From Hyphococcus sp. (GTDB taxonomy: Bacteria > Pseudomonadota > Alphaproteobacteria > Caulobacterales > Parvularculaceae), in NCBI GenBank assembly GCA_021776335.1, contig JAJFGB010000004.1, positions 62,001 to 126,000 on the forward strand: a stretch of 64,000 nucleotides of DNA, in the 5' to 3' direction. This document shows positions 60,522 to 64,000 of this stretch, piece after piece; position 1 is the stretch's first letter; the number at the start of each line of letters is the position of its first letter. The notes under the pieces are model-generated. The model saw only the letters and a program-made list of their open reading frames with translations, was not told the DNA's origin and ran no database searches. Position numbers and translations under genes: made by a program.

Positions 60522-60932
60522 TTATGCCTCGCTGAGGAACGTTACCGCGATGTGGCGCTGATGGGCGGCACGGCGGTGTTCGAAAAGATATATTCCTTGC
60601 CAGGTTCCGAGAAGCAAACGCCCCTCTGAAAATGGGATCGTCAATGCTGTGGAGGTCAACGCTGATTTGATATGGGCGGGCATGTCGTCCGCACCCTCAG
60701 CAACATGACGATAGGGGCCATCGTCGGGAACCAATCGATCAAAATATGCGATGAGATCGCGTTGAACATCAAGATCGGCATTTTCCTGGATGACCAATGA
60801 GGCTGACGTGTGTTGCACAAATAGATGCACCACGCCGCTTTTGAATGAGCATGATGCAAGGGCGCTTTCAACGTTTCGTGTTATGTCCACGAGCGCCCGC
60901 CCGGGCGTATTGACGATGATGATTTCAGACAC
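60522..60932 (-). CDS. YjbQ-family (UPF0047) protein
   Basis: A 136-residue protein with the full UPF0047 pattern: FVQHTSASLVIQENAD, then DGPYRHVAEGADDMPAHIKS and LLLGTWQGIYLFEHRR. The conserved His, Asp and Glu residues form a metal-like site. The family is described as having weak thiamine-phosphate synthase activity, and its real role is uncertain. It is convergent with the small membrane protein gene and divergent from the exonuclease-like gene. Confidence 0.93.
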   Translation of the reverse strand: MSEIIIVNTPGRALVDITRNVESALASCSFKSGVVHLFVQHTSASLVIQENADLDVQRDLIAYFDRLVPDDGPYRHVAEGADDMPAHIKSALTSTALTIPFSEGRLLLGTWQGIYLFEHRRAAHQRHIAVTFLSEA

Positions 60933-61061
60933 GAGACGATATTAACGCCGGTAACTTCAAAACGGAATGATTGGCTGTTTATATTTATTTTGCGGCGAAG
61001 GTGTAAACAAGCGATACTTTACGTCTTATCGGTTTGGTCCAACTATCCGCGGGGCGATTTT

Positions 61062-61553
61062 TTGCAGGGCATTGCGTTCATTGATCTGGAGGCCTCAGGG
61101 CTAGGCGCCCGGTCATGGCCGATTGAGGTCGGTTGGTGCCGCCCCGACGGCGCGCCGCAGTCTTTTCTCATCAAGCCTGCGCCCCATTGGGAGATGGACG
61201 CATGGGATGAAAAGGCCGAAGCGCTGCACGGGGTTACGCCTGCCGTTTTGGATCAGCGAGGCGATATGCCCAAAGCGATCTGTGCGGCGCTCAACGCTGC
61301 GTTGACGGGTCTTACAGTGTATTCTGACGCGCCCGACTGGGATGGGTTTTGGCTATATCGTCTGTTTGAAGCGGGCGGCGTCAAACAGGCTTTTGTGCTG
61401 TCGGAATTCAGCGAAATTCTGTGTAATATTGCGCCGGCGGCGTTGGGTGGTCTGGTTGCACAAGCGTCGAAGATTGCGCCGCACCGTCACCGCACAAACG
61501 ATGACGTTTTGCATATGAAGGCACTCTACGAGCTTGCTGTCGATGGCGATTGA
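61062..61553 (+). CDS. Exonuclease-like (DEDD-fold) protein
   Basis: A 163-residue protein with a DnaQ-like start: FIDLEASGLG (D8 and E10), then WPIEVGWC. The second aspartate is in DAPDWDGFWLYRLF, and a late HRTNDDVLHMKAL gives the H-x4-D motif. These are the four acidic positions of DEDD 3'-5' exonucleases. The start was set at TTG 61062, just before the first strand; a longer open frame begins at 60990 without support. The substrate (RNA or DNA) is unknown. Confidence 0.72.
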   Translation: MQGIAFIDLEASGLGARSWPIEVGWCRPDGAPQSFLIKPAPHWEMDAWDEKAEALHGVTPAVLDQRGDMPKAICAALNAALTGLTVYSDAPDWDGFWLYRLFEAGGVKQAFVLSEFSEILCNIAPAALGGLVAQASKIAPHRHRTNDDVLHMKALYELAVDGD

Positions 61554-61583
61554 TTTCTTTCATTGCACCGTCACATTGGCGCC

Positions 61584-62474
61584 ATGAAGAAAAACGATAT
61601 GATGGGCGCTGCCCCGGTCCGGATGGCGACGGATATGGATGGCGGCGCGCTTGCCGGTTGGCGCTGGCCCAATGCCCAAAAACCGCCATTACTGTTTTGC
61701 CATGCGACAGGGTTTTGTGCATCCGTGTACAAACAGATGTTGCAGGCGTTGAGTGCGGATTTTGACATCTATGCGCTCGACTTGCGCGGGCACGGCCGCA
61801 CCGAGTTGGCTGCTGACCCTGACCAATTGCAGTCGTGGAACATATATGCGCGCGATATTTCCCAGTTTCTAAACGCGCATAAAAGAACGAACTGGATCCT
61901 TGCCGGTCATTCCATGGGCGCTGTTACGGCTACGATGGCTGCGCGTGGGCGGAATGATATAGATGCCTTGAAATTGATCGAGCCCGTTGCGATGCCGCCT
62001 TTGCTCGCCTATGCGGCGAAACTGCCGATCTGGCCTTATTGCGCCCGGCGCTTGCCGCTTGTGCAACAGGCCGCACGGCGTCGGTCACACTGGCCTGACC
62101 GCGCCGCCGCCCAGTCGTCTTATGCGCGCAAAAAACTTTTTGCAGGCTGGTCCGAGGGGGTGTTGTCCGACTATCTTGAAGACGGGCTGTGCGAGGACGG
62201 GGAAGGCGTTAGCCTTGCTTGTGCGCCGCGCTGGGAAGCGGCGACTTTCGCTGCCCAGGCCAATCACTTCTGGAAAGCGGTCGCGGATGCGCCGGCTGCT
62301 GTTTCGGTTCTCGCCGCAGATCATCCCTCTACAACGACCGGCTCCGTTGCGAGAAATCGTTTCAGCCGATTTGGGGCGTCTGTGGCGCTGGTTGGGGATG
62401 TCAGCCATCTTGCGCCCATGGAAAATCCGGATTTGGTCGCCAAATTTGTCTTGAACGCGCGATATGACGCGTAG
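61584..62474 (+). CDS. Alpha/beta hydrolase
   Basis: A 296-residue alpha/beta hydrolase. Oxyanion region LFCHATGFCASVYKQM, strand 4 YALDLRGHGRTE, nucleophile elbow ILAGHSMGAVTAT (serine in GHSMG), and the late DVSHLAPMENP with the catalytic histidine. A lid-like helical insert lies between residues 140 and 215. It is unlike the small hydrolase at 8006. The ATG at 61584 was chosen over the TTG at 61563. It follows the exonuclease-like gene by 30 bp on the same strand and may share its transcript. Confidence 0.88.
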   Translation: MKKNDMMGAAPVRMATDMDGGALAGWRWPNAQKPPLLFCHATGFCASVYKQMLQALSADFDIYALDLRGHGRTELAADPDQLQSWNIYARDISQFLNAHKRTNWILAGHSMGAVTATMAARGRNDIDALKLIEPVAMPPLLAYAAKLPIWPYCARRLPLVQQAARRRSHWPDRAAAQSSYARKKLFAGWSEGVLSDYLEDGLCEDGEGVSLACAPRWEAATFAAQANHFWKAVADAPAAVSVLAADHPSTTTGSVARNRFSRFGASVALVGDVSHLAPMENPDLVAKFVLNARYDA

Positions 62475-62622
62475 AAATCAGCCGACTATGGTCCGGATAG
62501 GCTTGGACACTGGCGGGCTTTTTGCTACTCGTCCGCGCGGATGGCGGGCCAGTGCGGCCCTGCGGCGCGAGACTGCGCTCAAAACCAGTATTTATGGGCC
62601 AATTTTATAGGAGAGGCTTAAT

Positions 62623-63414
62623 ATGAGCGAAACAGAAAGTGGTCCGCAGGTAACCGGGAAATTGTTCCTTTTTGAGCGCCCGGAACTCATGACCAAAGAA
62701 CAGCACGGTGAGCTTGCCTTAAGTGCGCCGGCAAAACGCTATCAGTTTTGCTCGAATGTACGGGCAATCCCGATCACGATCAGCGAAATCCCGGCGGCGA
62801 TGAAAGACTATCCGGTCGTTTTGATGTCAGCTGAACAGCCGATCCCGTTGGCGATCATGGGCCTTGTCGACGATGTTAACCTGTTTGTTGATGAAAACGG
62901 TGACTGGGAAGAAAACCGGTATATTCCGGGCTATGTGCGTCGATATCCCTTTGGTATCGCGGCGGAAGCCAGCGGTGAGCGCATGGCAATCGTTATTGAT
63001 GCAGGGTTTGAAGGTTTGGCGCCGGGCGGCGAGGCGCCGTTGTTTGAAAATGACGAGCCAGCCTCAAACACACAGACCGCGATCGAGTTTTGCAAGACTT
63101 ATGAACGTGATCGCATCATGACCGAGGAATTTACAAAACGGCTTGCGCCTTACGAGATTATTCACGGCCAGACGGCGCAGTACACGCCACAAGGCGCTGC
63201 AGAACCGCAAGCTTTTGCTCAGTATTTTGGCATAGACGAAGAAAAATTAAACGCGCTGAGTGACGAGCAGATTCTCGAATTGCGCAAATCCGGCATGCTG
63301 CCGATCCTCTACGCCATGATGATGTCTTTGGGTAACTGGCGTACGTTGCTGCAACGGCGTGCTAAGCGTTTTGGCCTCACCGAAACGCAGCTGCTGAATC
63401 AGGCTATCAATTAA
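62623..63414 (+). CDS. SapC-family protein
   Basis: A 263-residue protein with the SapC pattern: ALSAPAKRYQFCSNVRAIPIT, then YPVVLMSAEQPIPLAIMGLVDDVNLFVDENGDWEENRYIPGYVRRYPF (short forms: GDWEENRYIPGYVRRYPF) and the late GMLPILYAMMMSLGNWRTLLQRR. Family members are found near TonB receptors and S-layer or outer-membrane genes; the role is unknown (originally an S-layer-associated protein of Campylobacter). An AGGAGAGG ribosome site is strong. A terminator follows, so the gene is monocistronic. Confidence 0.9.
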   Translation: MSETESGPQVTGKLFLFERPELMTKEQHGELALSAPAKRYQFCSNVRAIPITISEIPAAMKDYPVVLMSAEQPIPLAIMGLVDDVNLFVDENGDWEENRYIPGYVRRYPFGIAAEASGERMAIVIDAGFEGLAPGGEAPLFENDEPASNTQTAIEFCKTYERDRIMTEEFTKRLAPYEIIHGQTAQYTPQGAAEPQAFAQYFGIDEEKLNALSDEQILELRKSGMLPILYAMMMSLGNWRTLLQRRAKRFGLTETQLLNQAIN

Positions 63415-63444
63415 GAATATATATAATTGAAATGTACGAATTGA

Positions 63445-63478
63445 GGGCCTGCCGCGTCAACGCGCTGCAGGCCCTTTT
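63445..63478 (+). terminator. Rho-independent terminator of the SapC gene
   Basis: GGGCCTGC and GCAGGCCC (8 bp) enclose an inner CGCG/CGCG pair with a TCAA loop and a 2-base bulge, followed by TTTT. It begins 31 bp after the stop codon. Confidence 0.88.
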
Positions 63479-63553
63479 CACATTTTGAAGAGCGGTTGAT
63501 AATTGTTCATGAAATTGATTGGCGCGCAGGGATTGCACAGGTAACTAATCCAT

Positions 63554-64000
63554 ATGATTTTATCGCGCCTGATATCTGTTTTGGCGGCCGTTTTTGCCAT
63601 TGGTGTTACCAGTGGGGCAGCGGCGCAAGCCCGTGTCGATACCGATTATACAACGACAGAAATTATTCTGGAGACAAACGGTTTTGTACCAGGGGAAACA
63701 ACATGGGTCGCTATCCGCCAGGAGGTCCGGGACGGCTGGCACGTATTTTGGACCAATCCCGGCGATGCGGGTCTGCCGCTCGCTTTGAGCTGGACGCTTC
63801 CCGAAGGGATTGAGGCTGGCGATATTCTCCACCCTGTTCCTGAATTTATTCCGGTCGGCCCGTTGGCAAGTTTCGCTCATGAAGGAACGCCAATATTTTT
63901 AGTGCCTGTGGTGGCGCCGGACAATCTCGTTGCTGGTGAAACGGTTCGTGTCGCCATTGATGCGACATGGCAGGCTTGTGAGGACATTTGCGTTCCTGAG
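63554..64000 (+). CDS. DsbD/ScsB-type disulfide reductase, 5' part
   Basis: The frame starts at ATG 63554 and is open to the right edge (149 codons visible). A signal peptide is followed by an immunoglobulin-like N-terminal domain with WTNPGDAGLPLALSW, the final part showing WQACEDICVPE, whose two cysteines (C142 and C146, CxxxC) fit the redox site of the ScsB/DsbD N-terminal domain. The whole protein would carry a membrane domain and a thioredoxin domain, not visible here. It would transfer electrons to periplasmic thiol proteins. Confidence 0.82.
   Translation, partial: MILSRLISVLAAVFAIGVTSGAAAQARVDTDYTTTEIILETNGFVPGETTWVAIRQEVRDGWHVFWTNPGDAGLPLALSWTLPEGIEAGDILHPVPEFIPVGPLASFAHEGTPIFLVPVVAPDNLVAGETVRVAIDATWQACEDICVPE

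Overview
The window looks like a chromosomal segment of a moderately GC-rich, free-living, probably aquatic alphaproteobacterium. A member of the Caulobacterales, Parvularculales or Hyphomonadaceae type is an inference, not shown. The reasons are a Caulobacter-style flp-cpaABCDEF-tadBC pilus cluster, two large TonB-dependent receptors with a FecI/FecR-type regulator pair, a TPR-sulfotransferase, a SapC protein, an electron-transfer flavoprotein-ubiquinone oxidoreductase, a YjbQ protein and a stand-alone pilus N-domain protein. No rRNA, tRNA, CRISPR array, transposase or integrase was seen. Gene ends commonly overlap by 4 bp (ATGA, GTGA or TTGA), which gives many translationally coupled operons.

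Layout. 1-8.7 kb: end of an efflux outer-membrane channel, an AAC(6')-like GNAT, a PepSY protein, a 10-Asp-box propeller protein, a DMT exporter, an exported amidohydrolase and an alpha/beta hydrolase. 8.8-10.7 kb: a conserved protein of unknown function, a tandem pair of small paralogous acidic proteins that I cannot assign, and a divergent XRE regulator with palindromic sites at its start. 10.8-14.5 kb: an NRAMP-like transporter coupled to pxpA-pxpB-pxpC (5-oxoprolinase). 14.7-18.4 kb: a Shewanella-like phosphatase coupled to a CotH-like exported protein, facing a coupled SdiA-regulated-like propeller and DUF4956 membrane protein.

18.5-30 kb: an ECF sigma factor, FecR anti-sigma and STN-domain TonB receptor on the minus strand. 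A second TonB receptor is divergent, behind a 615-bp intergenic region rich in dyads, and is followed by a methyltransferase and a TPR-sulfotransferase. 30.3-34.1 kb: oxyR (both redox cysteines present), an AI-2E family transporter, a sterol-desaturase-type hydroxylase and an ICMT-like methyltransferase. 34.3-38.3 kb: pabB-pabA-pabC coupled to an unusual AMP-ligase-like gene whose phosphate-binding loop and C-terminal catalytic lysine region are missing.

38.4-49 kb: Flp/Tad pilus locus (pilus N-domain protein, Crp-like regulator, 57-aa Flp pilin, prepilin peptidase, CpaB, secretin CpaC, CpaD, CpaE with an extremely acidic N-terminus, CpaF, TadB, TadC). TadD-G are not in the window. 49-64 kb: mostly housekeeping genes (lytic transglycosylase, uracil-DNA glycosylase, lysoplasmalogenase, ETF-QO, TPR lipoprotein, ispE, a WecA/MraY-like transferase, polyprenyl diphosphate synthase, S49 peptidase, YjbQ, an exonuclease-like protein, a hydrolase, SapC) and the start of a DsbD/ScsB-type gene cut by the right edge.
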